Positions 18,893 through 27,660 are shown, counted from the first letter of the stretch. The stretch: 64,000 bases of DNA from Streptomyces sp. SA15 (GCF_002291145.1 NZ_NTGE01000096.1:1-64000); one strand, 5' to 3'. Made by a program: numbers and translations. The notes: generated from the sequence alone by a model not told the origin.

Positions 18893-20916
18893 CTGTGCGT
18901 CTCCGCCTGCGTCCCCATGCCACCGTCGCCGGGGGCGGACGGCATGTCCATGGATGCTCCCCACCGCGTGATCTGGTCGGGGAGGACCACGAACTGCCGC
19001 ATCATGCCCATGTCCTCGTGTTCGAACATGTGGCAGTGGTAGACGAACTTCCCGGCCGAGTCACCGAAGTACCCGTCGACCGTGACGAGTTCCCCGGCCC
19101 CGACCCGTACGGTGTCCTTCCAGCCGCGCTCGCCCGGCGGAACCCCGGCCGCTCCGGTCCGGCGAAGCGGGGTGGCGGTGCCGCAGCCGATGCCGCCACC
19201 GGGCAGGGCGAACGAGGTGAAGCCGCCGACGTCGTAGGTCTCCCGGCTCCTCACCCGGAAGCTGGTGGCGTGGAGGTGCATGGGGTGCGGCCAGCCCGAG
19301 GGGGCCGCGTGCAGGAACCGCCAGCGTTCCCAGCTCCGGGTCCGGACGAAGAAGCGCACCGGGTCGTAGAAGTCCGCGGCCGCGCGGCGGTACGTCGTCA
19401 CGCTGCCGTCGTCCTCCCGGATCTGCACGATGCCGTCGACGGGAAGCCGGCCGGAGGGTGCCTCGGTGCGCTCCATCTCCCAGCACAGGGCCTGGCCGGG
19501 GCCCATGGGGGTGAGCACCACGAGCCGGTCCTGCGCGGGACGGTCGGGCGCGGCGCCCGGGGTGCCACTCAGTGTCCGGGGCAGGGTGAACGGGGCGTGC
19601 GCGGGACGGCCGTCCACCCGGAACTCCATCACCTGGGGCCATGGGCCCGGGTCGGGGTTGGCGTTGGTGTTCACCAGCCGCAGCCGCTTCCCGCGGAACG
19701 CCGAGAAGTCGACCAGCAGGTCGGCGCGTTCGGCGGCGCCCAGCGTGAGCCCGTCGTCCTCCAGCGCCACCGGCTCGGTCAGTAGCCCGTGGTCCGTGCC
19801 GATCTGGTGGACGGTGCCGGCCGGCACGGGCCGCCCGTCCTCGTCGGTCAGCCGCAGCCGGAACTGGCGGGTGTTGGCGCCGTTGACGACGCGGAACCGG
19901 TACCAGCGGGGCGCCACCCGCAGATGCGGCCAGATGACTCCGTTGACCTGTGTGAACGGTCCGGTGAAGGCGCGCATCTGAAGGAGCGGTTCGCGATGGA
20001 CGACGGCCGTCTTGTGCAGCAGGTGCCCGGTGAGCCGGCCGTCGGCGTCGGTGTCCAGATTGCGGTCCGCGATGAGCAGCGGCACCTCGTACGGGCCGCT
20101 GGGCAGGCCGAGGGCGTCCTCCTCCTCGTCCCGTATCAGGTACAGCCCGGACAGGCCGGCCATCACGTTCCACCGGGTGATGTTCATGGCGTGGTCGTGG
20201 TAGAAGAGGGCGGTCGCCGGCTGGTCGTTGGCGTACTCGGACAGTTGTGACCTTCCCGGCGCGATCCCGTTCTCGGGCCACCCGTCGTTGCCGCTGCCGG
20301 TGAGCGCACCGTGCAGATGCACCACGGTCCACGGCCGGAGCTCCGCGACATCCGCACGGGGCGTGCCACCGCTCCGGCCCGGCTGGTCCCAGACCGCCGG
20401 TGTCGTCGTGGTGGCGGGCACCTCGACCACCGTCACGGGCAAGTCCCCGGAGAGATCGCTGACCCAAGTGACGTGGAGCCTCTCGCCCCGGCGCACCTCG
20501 ATCGTGGGGCCCGGCACCAGGCCGTCGTACGCCCAGACGGGGGTGGGCGGCAGCTGGGAGTGCAGCCGCGTTGTCGTCGCGCGCATCCGGACGGTGACGT
20601 GCGAGATGCCGTCGACGCGGGTTTTCCGGGCGGTTGGGGGGACGGGCAGCGGGTCCAGGAAGGGGGTGAGGGTCCGGTGGGTGGGGGTGTCAGGGCCGTG
20701 CAGGCCCGGGGCGGACCGGCTCGGGGGATTCGCAGGCCCGCTGTCCGGAGCCGGGTGCCCGGGGGATGCGGCGGCGACCGTCACCGCGCCGCCCGCCGTG
20801 ACCACCGCCGTCGTGGTGGCGAGGAAGCTGCGGCGGCTCAGCGACGAGCCCTCGTCAGGTACCTCACCGGTGCCGTGTCCGCTGTCCGCCTGGTTGCCGT
20901 ACATCTCGTCAGTCAT
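18889..20916 (-). CDS. Tat-exported multicopper oxidase (CotA/phenoxazinone synthase type)
   Basis: This 675-residue protein has a twin-arginine signal (LSRRSFLATTTAVV, about residues 26-50) and three cupredoxin domains. Copper ligands are visible: VHLHG, YHDHA, HPMHLH, and the C-terminal HCHMFEHEDMGMM with the type-1 Cys, His and axial Met. The large insert-containing layout (WPENGIAPG, LFYHDHAMNITRWNVMAGLSG) resembles spore-coat laccase CotA and PhsA rather than small two-domain laccases. It would oxidise phenols or aminophenols outside the membrane. It is translationally coupled to an exporter and unrelated in function to the surrounding sugar-acid genes. Confidence 0.87.
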   Translation of the reverse strand: MTDEMYGNQADSGHGTGEVPDEGSSLSRRSFLATTTAVVTAGGAVTVAAASPGHPAPDSGPANPPSRSAPGLHGPDTPTHRTLTPFLDPLPVPPTARKTRVDGISHVTVRMRATTTRLHSQLPPTPVWAYDGLVPGPTIEVRRGERLHVTWVSDLSGDLPVTVVEVPATTTTPAVWDQPGRSGGTPRADVAELRPWTVVHLHGALTGSGNDGWPENGIAPGRSQLSEYANDQPATALFYHDHAMNITRWNVMAGLSGLYLIRDEEEDALGLPSGPYEVPLLIADRNLDTDADGRLTGHLLHKTAVVHREPLLQMRAFTGPFTQVNGVIWPHLRVAPRWYRFRVVNGANTRQFRLRLTDEDGRPVPAGTVHQIGTDHGLLTEPVALEDDGLTLGAAERADLLVDFSAFRGKRLRLVNTNANPDPGPWPQVMEFRVDGRPAHAPFTLPRTLSGTPGAAPDRPAQDRLVVLTPMGPGQALCWEMERTEAPSGRLPVDGIVQIREDDGSVTTYRRAAADFYDPVRFFVRTRSWERWRFLHAAPSGWPHPMHLHATSFRVRSRETYDVGGFTSFALPGGGIGCGTATPLRRTGAAGVPPGERGWKDTVRVGAGELVTVDGYFGDSAGKFVYHCHMFEHEDMGMMRQFVVLPDQITRWGASMDMPSAPGDGGMGTQAETHR

Positions 20917-20958
20917 GTCCTTCGCGTCGTCGGCGGCCGGTGTCCATCGGCGTGGGGC

Positions 20959-21035
20959 CCGCGGCCCGTCGGGCGGTCACCCGACGGGCCGCGGTGGTCT
21001 GCCCCGGCGGCGTGGTCCGGCCGTGCGGCCGGACC
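20959..21035 (-). terminator. Two strong stem-loops after the gnd operon
   Basis: CCGCGGCCCGTCGGG (20959-20973) pairs perfectly with CCCGACGGGCCGCGG (20980-20994). A second stem, GGTCCGGCCG (21014-21023) with CGGCCGGACC (21026-21035), lies next to the gnd stop codon. Together they separate the cyclase-to-gnd operon from the oxidase-exporter pair. Confidence 0.75.
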
Positions 21036-21039
21036 GGGC

Positions 21040-21936
21040 TCAGCCGTTGCCGCCGGAGGAGACCGGGGCTGCGTGCACGGCGTGCCCGCCGAACTGCTGC
21101 CGCATCGCGGCCAATGCCTTCAGTTGGGCGGCGTCCGGCTTGCGGGAGGCGAAGCGGGCGAAGAGCGCGGCGGTCATGGCCGGGGCGGAAACCGCCAGGC
21201 GTACCGCCTCCTCGACCGTCCAGCGGCCCTCGCCGGAGTCGTCGACCCGGCCGGAGAGACCGGCCAGCCCGGAGTCCTGCTCCAGTGCGCGTACGAGGAG
21301 GTCGAGCAGCCAGGAGCGTACGACCGTGCCGTGCCGCCAGGAGGCGAGCACCTTCGGCACGTCCGGAACGTACTCGCTGGCCTCCAGCAGCTCGTAGCCC
21401 TCGGCGAGGGCCTGCATCATGCCGTACTCGATGCCGTTGTGGACCATCTTGGCGTAGTGGCCGGCGCCCACCGGGCCGGCGTGGCAGATGCCGTCCTGTT
21501 CCGGGGCGAGCGACTCCAGCAGCGGCCACACCCGCCGGACGTGCTCGTCCGCGCCGCCGCACATCACGGCGTATCCGTTCTCCCGGCCCCAGACGCCGCC
21601 GCTGACACCGCAGTCCACGTATCCGACGCCGTGCTCGGCGAGCATCCGGGCATGCTCGGTGTCGTCGCTGAAGCGGGAGTTGCCGCCCTCGACGATCACA
21701 TCGCCCCGGGAGAGCAGGCCGGACAGGTGACGCAGCGCCTCGCGGGTCGGGTCGCCGGCGGGCAGCATCAACCACACCACGCGCGGGGCGGCCAGCTTGC
21801 CGACCAGTTCCTCCAGGGAGCTGACGTCACGGTCGGGGGAGGTGCGGCTGTAGCCGACCACCTGGTGGCCGTGGTCGCGCCAGCGGGCAGCCATGTTGCC
21901 GCCCATGCGTCCGAGTCCGACGATTCCTGCCTGCAT
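21040..21936 (-). CDS. gnd: 6-phosphogluconate dehydrogenase, short (GndA/YqeC) form
   Basis: The protein has 298 residues, matching the short decarboxylating form rather than the 470-residue form. It has GLGRMGGNMAARW for cofactor binding, VEGGNSRFSDD and DCGVSGGVWG for substrate binding, and the catalytic Lys in GAGHYAKMVHNGIEYG. It oxidatively decarboxylates 6-phosphogluconate to ribulose 5-phosphate, following gluconokinase at 15830. It is the last gene of a four-gene minus-strand operon and follows the preceding gene by 3 bp. Confidence 0.9.
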   Translation of the reverse strand: MQAGIVGLGRMGGNMAARWRDHGHQVVGYSRTSPDRDVSSLEELVGKLAAPRVVWLMLPAGDPTREALRHLSGLLSRGDVIVEGGNSRFSDDTEHARMLAEHGVGYVDCGVSGGVWGRENGYAVMCGGADEHVRRVWPLLESLAPEQDGICHAGPVGAGHYAKMVHNGIEYGMMQALAEGYELLEASEYVPDVPKVLASWRHGTVVRSWLLDLLVRALEQDSGLAGLSGRVDDSGEGRWTVEEAVRLAVSAPAMTAALFARFASRKPDAAQLKALAAMRQQFGGHAVHAAPVSSGGNG

Positions 21937-21939
21937 GGT

Positions 21940-22872
21940 TCAGTCCTTCGTGGTGGTGTGGTGCGGGTGAGGGCGGTGGCCGTCGAACCCGTGGCCGTCG
22001 CGGAGCAGTTGGAGGACGACGCTGTTGTCCAGGTCGCCGAGGCCCCGGGCGTCGACCGCCGCGTAGAGCCGGGCGACGGTGGCGGACAGCGGCAGCGAGA
22101 TCCGCGCGTCGGCGGCGCTGTGCAGGACGAAGCCGAGGTCCTTGTGGAGGTAGCGCGCGGGTCCGGAGGGCGTGAAGTCGCCGTCGGCGAGGTGGTGGTG
22201 CTTCTGCGCGAGCACCTCCGAGGAGGCGAGGCCGCCTGCCAGCACCTCCAGCAGCGCGGCCGGTTCGAGTCCGCCGCGTTCGCCGAGCACGACGGCCTCG
22301 GCGAGGGCGACCAGGGTTCCGGCGACTACGAGCTGGTTGCACGCCTTGGCGAGCGATCCGGCTCCGGCGTCGCCCATGCGGCGGACGGTCGAGGCCATCG
22401 CGGCCAGGTACGGGCGGACGCGTGCGACGGTGTCCTCCGCCCCGCCCGCCATGATCGACAAGGTGGCGTCGCGGGCGCCGGTCACCCCACCGCTCACAGG
22501 CGCGTCGACGACCGCGATTCCGCGGGGGCGCAGCTCGTCGCTCAGGGCTCGGACGGCGACCGGGGAGACGGTGCCCATCACGACGAGGGTGTCCATGACC
22601 GGGTCCGTGTCCTCCAGCAGTCCGTCCAGGACCTCCCTGACCTGTGGCAGGTCGGGAAGCATGGTGAGGACGACCGGGGCCGTGGCCGCCACCTGGGCGG
22701 GACGCTCCGCGGCACGGCAGCCGGCGGCGACGGCCGCGTCGAGCGCCGGACGGCCGCGGTTCCAGGCGAGGACGTCGAAACCTGCCTCGGCGAGGTTGGC
22801 CGCCATCGGCAGGCCCATGGCGCCGAGCCCCATGAAGCCGACCGTTCCGGGCCGGGTGGATGGGACGGTCAT
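21940..22872 (-). CDS. Beta-hydroxyacid dehydrogenase (2-hydroxy-3-oxopropionate reductase family)
   Basis: The ATG at 22872 overlaps the upstream stop by ATGA and gives 310 residues. Signatures are GLGAMGLPMAANL, DAPVSGGVTGA and the catalytic Lys in GSLAKACNQLVV. It is a second member of the family found at 13329, with the substrate-pocket loop changed, so it likely acts on a different acid. Position between a 2-hydroxyacid dehydrogenase and gnd supports a sugar-acid role. Tartronate semialdehyde reductase activity is possible but unproven. Confidence 0.82.
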   Translation of the reverse strand: MTVPSTRPGTVGFMGLGAMGLPMAANLAEAGFDVLAWNRGRPALDAAVAAGCRAAERPAQVAATAPVVLTMLPDLPQVREVLDGLLEDTDPVMDTLVVMGTVSPVAVRALSDELRPRGIAVVDAPVSGGVTGARDATLSIMAGGAEDTVARVRPYLAAMASTVRRMGDAGAGSLAKACNQLVVAGTLVALAEAVVLGERGGLEPAALLEVLAGGLASSEVLAQKHHHLADGDFTPSGPARYLHKDLGFVLHSAADARISLPLSATVARLYAAVDARGLGDLDNSVVLQLLRDGHGFDGHRPHPHHTTTKD

Positions 22873-23945
22873 GTGCGGACCTCCGCGCGTCCGTACCGCG
22901 TCGGCACGCCCAGCCGCTCGGAGAGGCCCGGATGGCCGAGCACGTCCCGGTTGACGACGAAGCGCGGCAGCCTGCCTGTCGCCACGTCGAGGATGGCCCG
23001 CACCGCGCTGCCTCCGTTCCCGGCGGACATCTCGTCCGTCCACGCCAGGCTGTGCGGGCTGAGGACGACGTTGTCCATGCCCAGCAACGGGTTGTCGAGG
23101 CCGGGCGGCTCGCTCTCGAACACGTCCAGTCCCGCCCCGCGGACGCGCCCGGCGCGCAGCGCCTCGATCAGCGCCGTCTCGTCGACGATGGGACCGCGGG
23201 CGACGTTGAGCAGCACGGCCGAAGGCTTCATCAGGGACAGCCGCCGGGCGTCGACCAGATGGCGGGTCTCATCGGTCAGCACGCACATCACGATCACCGC
23301 GTCGGCTTCGGCCATCACGGCGTCGGCGTCGACGAGACGTACGCCGAGTTCCCGGGCGGTCTCCGCCGGGCAGTAGGGGTCGTAGGCGATGACCTCGACC
23401 TCGAACGGCCGCAGCAGCCCGACCAGATCGCGGGCGGTGTTGCCGAGTCCGAGCAGGCCGACGCGGCGGCCGGTGAGCCCGAGCCCCATCCACTGCTCCC
23501 TCTCGGACCAGCGTCCCTCACGTACCAGCCGGTCCTTGGCGGGGACGTTGTGCAGGACGGCCAGCAACATCGTGAGGGCGGCGGTGGCGACGGGTCGCCG
23601 GGCGCCGTCCGGGGTGATGGTCACCAGGGCGCCGTGCCGCGTGCAGGCGTCGAGGTCGACGCTGTCGTAACCGACTCCGAAGCGGGCGAAGAGCAGCGGG
23701 GGTCTGGTGAGGCCCGTGAACGTGCGGGCGGTGACGGCGGGGGCGGCGAACAGGACGGCGTCCAGACCGTCGATGTCCGTGGCGAGGAGTTCGTCGGTGT
23801 CGCGCGGAAGGTAGTGCCAGTCGATCCCGGCGGCGTCCAGCTCACTCAGCCGGATGTCGCCCCACACGTTGCGTCCGTCCGTGTCGAGGAAGTCGCGGCT
23901 GACACCGACGGTGAACCGGCCGTCGACCGGCCCGGGGCCCGCCAT
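22869..23945 (-). CDS. D-isomer-specific 2-hydroxyacid dehydrogenase
   Basis: This 358-residue enzyme has the GLLGLGNTARDL loop, the NVARGPIVDE block with the substrate-binding Arg, and SPHSLAWTDE with the catalytic His. The start ATG at 23945 shares bases with the upstream stop (TGATG). It differs from the paralogue at 10273 in having the variant RFGVGYDSVDLDAC block typical of sugar-acid branches. The natural substrate is unknown. Confidence 0.83.
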   Translation of the reverse strand: MAGPGPVDGRFTVGVSRDFLDTDGRNVWGDIRLSELDAAGIDWHYLPRDTDELLATDIDGLDAVLFAAPAVTARTFTGLTRPPLLFARFGVGYDSVDLDACTRHGALVTITPDGARRPVATAALTMLLAVLHNVPAKDRLVREGRWSEREQWMGLGLTGRRVGLLGLGNTARDLVGLLRPFEVEVIAYDPYCPAETARELGVRLVDADAVMAEADAVIVMCVLTDETRHLVDARRLSLMKPSAVLLNVARGPIVDETALIEALRAGRVRGAGLDVFESEPPGLDNPLLGMDNVVLSPHSLAWTDEMSAGNGGSAVRAILDVATGRLPRFVVNRDVLGHPGLSERLGVPTRYGRAEVRT

Positions 23946-24910
23946 CACAGCACCGCCACCGGGTTGACGGGCGAGCCCGTGCCGCCGGGGACGTTCAGCG
24001 GCGCCACGACGAGCAGGAACTCGTAGCGGCCCTGAGCCGCGCAGGCGGTGGACAGCGCCTCCAGGTCGAGGTTGTCGAGCAGGGGTACGCCCATGGCCGT
24101 GAGGGCGAGGGCGTGCACGGGGGAGTGCAGCCCCTCGACCGGGGAGGGCCGTACGTCGCTGTCGCCGTCGCCGCCGAGCAGGGCGATCCCCCGCTCGGCC
24201 AGCAGGGGTACGGCGTCGACGTGGAAGCCGGCGCTGGCGTTGTCGGGGTTCCACGCGCCGAGTTCGGCACGGCGCCGGAAGTGACCGGAGCGCAGCAGGA
24301 CCGCGTCGCCCTCGCCGATGCTCACCCCGAGCGCCTTCTCGGCGGCGAGTACGTCGTCGGCGTGCACGGCGGTGCCGGGCTCCAGCCAGTCGGTGCCGAG
24401 GACGATGGGCAGGTCGATCAGAACGCCCCTGGTGACGAGGGGGCCCAGGGCGGAGACGGCGCCGAAGTGGGCGCCGGCCGCGTCGACGACCTCGCGAGCG
24501 GTGCGGCCGTCGTAGAGCTGCCCGCGGTAGGCGATGTGGGAGAGCGCGTCGAGGTGGCTGACGCCCTTGCCGTGGTAGTCGACGGCGATGAAGTCCTTGT
24601 GACAGGACGGCTCGGGGGCCTCGACGTCGCCGAGGTCGGACATGTAGTGCAGGGCGGGCTTGCCGTTGTCCGGGCCGGGCACCGTGTTCCAGGGCAGGGC
24701 CATCGGGACGGTGGTGCCGCTGCGGACCAGGGCGGTGGCACGCTGGACGTGGGCCGGGGTGACCCGGTTCCACGCGCCGCGGTCGGCGGGGGTCCAACGG
24801 CCCCAGGTCCGTACGGTGTCGAAGAGGGAGTCGAACTCCTCGCGTGACAGACGGGGTCCGTTATCCGGAACCGGAGGGGGAGGCGGGGAATCGGTCGGGC
24901 TGCTGGTCAT
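23945..24910 (-). CDS. Cyclase-family metal-dependent hydrolase (kynurenine formamidase-like)
   Basis: The 321-residue protein has the cyclase-superfamily metal motif as HGKGVSHLDALSH (about residues 102-114), which replaces the usual HxGTHxDxPxH. Conserved downstream blocks include GDAVLLRSG and SPVHALALTAMGVPLLDNL. These enzymes hydrolyse amides, lactones or cyclic acids. The ATG at 24910 is the first gene of the operon divergent from IclR. In this setting it could open an aldonolactone, an inference. The proline-rich first 20 residues are not conserved-looking. Confidence 0.78.
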   Translation of the reverse strand: MTSSPTDSPPPPPVPDNGPRLSREEFDSLFDTVRTWGRWTPADRGAWNRVTPAHVQRATALVRSGTTVPMALPWNTVPGPDNGKPALHYMSDLGDVEAPEPSCHKDFIAVDYHGKGVSHLDALSHIAYRGQLYDGRTAREVVDAAGAHFGAVSALGPLVTRGVLIDLPIVLGTDWLEPGTAVHADDVLAAEKALGVSIGEGDAVLLRSGHFRRRAELGAWNPDNASAGFHVDAVPLLAERGIALLGGDGDSDVRPSPVEGLHSPVHALALTAMGVPLLDNLDLEALSTACAAQGRYEFLLVVAPLNVPGGTGSPVNPVAVL

Positions 24911-25017
24911 GTGCTGCTCAGCGCTCCAAGGCTCGGAGGGTGTCGTCGGCCGGCCCGGAAGGCGCGCTACGGTCGGGAATCTCGGCGAGACTCGACGGCA
25001 AAGCGTGCGCCGACGGC

Positions 25018-25065
25018 ATTGTCGTTCGGGGACACACGATGGACAATAACAACATGCTGAACGAC
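25018..25065. promoter_or_regulatory. Operator region between the cyclase operon and iclR
   Basis: ATTGTC (25018-25023) pairs with GACAAT (25042-25047), and GTCGTTC (25021-25027) pairs with GAACGAC (25059-25065). ATGCTGAAC (25054-25062) is the exact complement of GTTCAGCAT at 14294-14302. The nested repeats fit an IclR-type autoregulatory site. Confidence 0.5.
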
Positions 25066-25091
25066 GAACAGAATGATGGGTGGAGTTGACG

Positions 25092-25886
25092 GTGAGCGCA
25101 AGCGACCCGGGAAGTCTTGTCCCGGCGGTGACGCGGGCCGTGGCGATCCTGGACACGCTCGGTGAGGCGGAGGGCCGCCCGCTGTCGGTCAGTGAGATCG
25201 CGCGAGCCCTGGGCCTGCCGAAGTCCTCGACGGGGAACCTCTGTGCCTCCCTGGAGGCGGCGGGCATGATCACCCGCAACGGAACGGGCTTCAGCCTGGG
25301 GCGCAAGCTGGTGGAGCTGGGTGGCCGCTACCTGTCCACGGTGGACCAGCTGCGCGACTTCTACGAGCTGTGCCGGCGCAGCGCGCACATCTCCCGGGAG
25401 ACCGCCCGGGTCGCCGTCCTGGACGGCCTGGACGTGCTGTACCTGGCCAGGTACGACGGCACCCAGCCGCTGCGGCTCACCGCCAACATCGGCGACCGTT
25501 TCCCCGCGAACTGCACGGCGACCGGGAAGGCCATCCTGTCCACCCTGGACCCGGCGGTGGCCGAGGACCGCCTGCGCGGGCGCACCCTGCCCGCGCTCAG
25601 CGACCGGTCCATCACCTCGGTGCCCGCGCTGCTTCAGGACCTGGCGGCGAGCCGGGAGCGGGGCTACGCCGTCGACGACGAAGAGGCAGGGGCCGGCATC
25701 GTCTGCCTGGCCGTACCGGTCAGGGGGTTCCGCACCGACTCGTCGCCCTTCGCGATCAGCGTCACCGTGCTCAAGGCGCGGCTCGACGACGAGTTCCGCG
25801 AGGCGCTGCTGAAAGACCTGCGCGCCATCGCGGCGGGATTGGAGAACCCCATGCTCCCGCAGGGGGTGTCCACGGGCAGCGGATGA
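25092..25886 (+). CDS. IclR-family transcriptional regulator
   Basis: The 264-residue protein has an N-terminal winged helix (residues about 15-75, VTRAVAILDTLGE and LPKSSTGNLCASLE). A GAF-like IclR effector domain with NCTATGKAIL and GYAVDDEEAGAGIVCLAVPV follows. GTG 25092 was preferred to GTG 25080 because GGAG lies 7 bases before it. It is divergent from the cyclase operon and shares promoter motifs with the gluconate and ABC promoters, so it is the best candidate regulator for the whole sugar-acid region. Confidence 0.88.
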   Translation: MSASDPGSLVPAVTRAVAILDTLGEAEGRPLSVSEIARALGLPKSSTGNLCASLEAAGMITRNGTGFSLGRKLVELGGRYLSTVDQLRDFYELCRRSAHISRETARVAVLDGLDVLYLARYDGTQPLRLTANIGDRFPANCTATGKAILSTLDPAVAEDRLRGRTLPALSDRSITSVPALLQDLAASRERGYAVDDEEAGAGIVCLAVPVRGFRTDSSPFAISVTVLKARLDDEFREALLKDLRAIAAGLENPMLPQGVSTGSG

Positions 25887-25892
25887 GTTTGA

Positions 25893-25924
25893 GCCGGGCC
25901 CGTTCCGCGTGGACGGGGCCCGGC
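25893..25924 (+). terminator. Terminator after iclR
   Basis: GCCGGGCCC (25893-25901) pairs perfectly with GGGCCCGGC (25916-25924) seven bases after the iclR stop. Confidence 0.7.
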
Positions 25925-25944
25925 GGGCGATCGTGGCGTGACGT

Positions 25945-25973
25945 CGGCCGTACGGAACCTTTCCGTACGGCCG
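25945..25973. repeat. 13-bp perfect palindromic stem upstream of the ABC operon
   Basis: CGGCCGTACGGAA (25945-25957) pairs with TTCCGTACGGCCG (25961-25973) around only three bases. It could be a second terminator stem or an operator of the ABC promoter. A 3-nt loop and a GGAAC-CTTTCC centre favour a protein-binding palindrome, but this cannot be settled by eye. Confidence 0.5.
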
Positions 25974-26013
25974 CCGTAACTTTGGGGCAATAAATGCCAG
26001 CGGGAGTATTGAC

Positions 26014-26025
26014 CAGCATGCTGTG
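26014..26025. promoter_or_regulatory. CAGCATGCTG operator-like palindrome before the ABC operon
   Basis: CAGCATGCTG (26014-26023) is a perfect 10-bp palindrome, and ATGCTGTG (26018-26025) is identical to 14231-14238. It lies 66 bp upstream of the ABC ATPase start and links this operon to the sugar-acid promoters. Confidence 0.45.
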
Positions 26026-26091
26026 AGGAGTTCAGGATTCTGGTCGAGCCGATGGAGTGGTCCTCGGCCTGCAGATTCCCCGGAGAAGTCC

Positions 26092-27660
26092 GTGAACGAC
26101 ACTCCCGACGACACAGCCCCCAGCCCTCCGACGCCTGACGGCCTCGCGGTCTCCCGCCCGCTGGTGACGATCCGCGGACTGCGCAAGCGGTTCGGCGGCA
26201 CCCTCGCCCTCGCCGACGTCGACCTCGACATCCACCCAGGCAGTGTCCTCGCCCTGTTGGGGCACAACGGCGCCGGAAAATCCACCCTCATCAAGATCCT
26301 TGCCGGGGTCTACCGCGCCGACGAAGGCCAGGTCACCGTGGCCGACCATCCCCTGGGCAGCGACGCCGCGTCCATCGAGATGTCCTTCATCCACCAGGAC
26401 CTGGGCCTGGTCGAATGGATGACGGTGGCCGAGAACGTCGCCCTGGGCACCGGCTACCCCCGCCGCGCCGGACTCGTCTCCTGGCGGCAGGTACGCCGGC
26501 GCTGCACCGAGGCCCTGCGGATCGTCGCCGGCCACCTCGACCCCGACGCGGCCGTCGCCGACCTCACCCGCGCCGAACGCTCCCTCGTCGCCATCGCCCG
26601 CGCGCTGTCCACCCGCGCCCGCCTCATCGTCCTCGACGAACCCACCGCCAGCCTGCCCGCCGCGGACTGCGCCCGGCTCTTCGACGTCCTGCACACCCTG
26701 CGCGACCGCGGCCACGCCATCGTCTACGTCAGCCACCGCCTCGACGAGGTCTACCAGGTCGCCGACCGCTTCGCCGTCCTGCGCGACGGCCACCTGATCA
26801 GCCAGGGCCTCCTCGCGGACCACGGCCCCGACCGGATCGTCCACGACATCGTCGGCCACGAGCCGGAGAGCCACCGGCCGCCCTCCCCCCGCACCACGGG
26901 CGCTCCCGCCTCCACCGTGCTGCGCCTGACCGGCGCCACCACCGAGGGCATCGGCCCCGTCGACCTGGAACTGCGCGCCGGGGAGGTCCTCGGCATGGTC
27001 GGCCTCACCGGAGCCGGCCACATGGATCTCGGCCGTGCCCTTGCCGGAGCCCGGCCCCTCACCGGCGGCGAGGTCCTGCTCGACGGCAGCCCGTACCGCC
27101 CCGGATCGGTCGCCGCCGCAGTCGACGCGGGAGTCGGCTTCGTCACCAGCAACCGCCAGGAGGAGGGCTGCGCCCTCGAACTCACCGTGCGGGAGAACTT
27201 CCTGGCCAACCCCCGCGCCGACGCCCGCTCACCATGGCGCTGGATCAGCCCGGCGCGCGAACGCGTCGAGGCCACGTCACTCGTCGAGCGCTTCGGAGTA
27301 CGCCCCGCCGACCCAGAGGCGCCGATAGCGACCCTGTCCGGAGGCAACCAGCAGAAGGTCATGATCGGCCGCTGGCTGCGCCTGAGCCGCCGCGTGGTGA
27401 TCCTCGAGGAGCCGACCGCGGGAGTCGACGTCGGCGCCAAGGCCGAGATCTACCGGCTCCTCGACGACGCCCTCGCCGAAGGACTCGCCGTCCTGCTCAT
27501 CTCCACCGACTTCGAGGAGGTCGCCGACGTGTGCCACCGCGCCCTGGTCTTCGTACGGGGCGGCGTGACGGCGGAACTGTCCGGCGAAGCCCTCACCGTC
27601 ACCGAACTCACCCATGCCGCGTCGGCCATGCCGGCGCTGACCGGAACGGGCACCCACTGA
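26092..27660 (+). CDS. Sugar ABC transporter ATP-binding protein (RbsA type)
   Basis: This 522-residue protein has two nucleotide-binding domains. The first has Walker A GHNGAGKST and an active Walker B (LIVLDEPT). The second has the degenerate GLTGAGHMD loop, an intact LSGGNQQKV signature and VILEEPTAGVD, as in RbsA/XylG. GTG 26092 follows GGAGAAG. It energises uptake of a pentose, hexose or sugar acid with the permease and binding protein that follow. The stop overlaps the permease start. Confidence 0.9.
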   Translation: MNDTPDDTAPSPPTPDGLAVSRPLVTIRGLRKRFGGTLALADVDLDIHPGSVLALLGHNGAGKSTLIKILAGVYRADEGQVTVADHPLGSDAASIEMSFIHQDLGLVEWMTVAENVALGTGYPRRAGLVSWRQVRRRCTEALRIVAGHLDPDAAVADLTRAERSLVAIARALSTRARLIVLDEPTASLPAADCARLFDVLHTLRDRGHAIVYVSHRLDEVYQVADRFAVLRDGHLISQGLLADHGPDRIVHDIVGHEPESHRPPSPRTTGAPASTVLRLTGATTEGIGPVDLELRAGEVLGMVGLTGAGHMDLGRALAGARPLTGGEVLLDGSPYRPGSVAAAVDAGVGFVTSNRQEEGCALELTVRENFLANPRADARSPWRWISPARERVEATSLVERFGVRPADPEAPIATLSGGNQQKVMIGRWLRLSRRVVILEEPTAGVDVGAKAEIYRLLDDALAEGLAVLLISTDFEEVADVCHRALVFVRGGVTAELSGEALTVTELTHAASAMPALTGTGTH

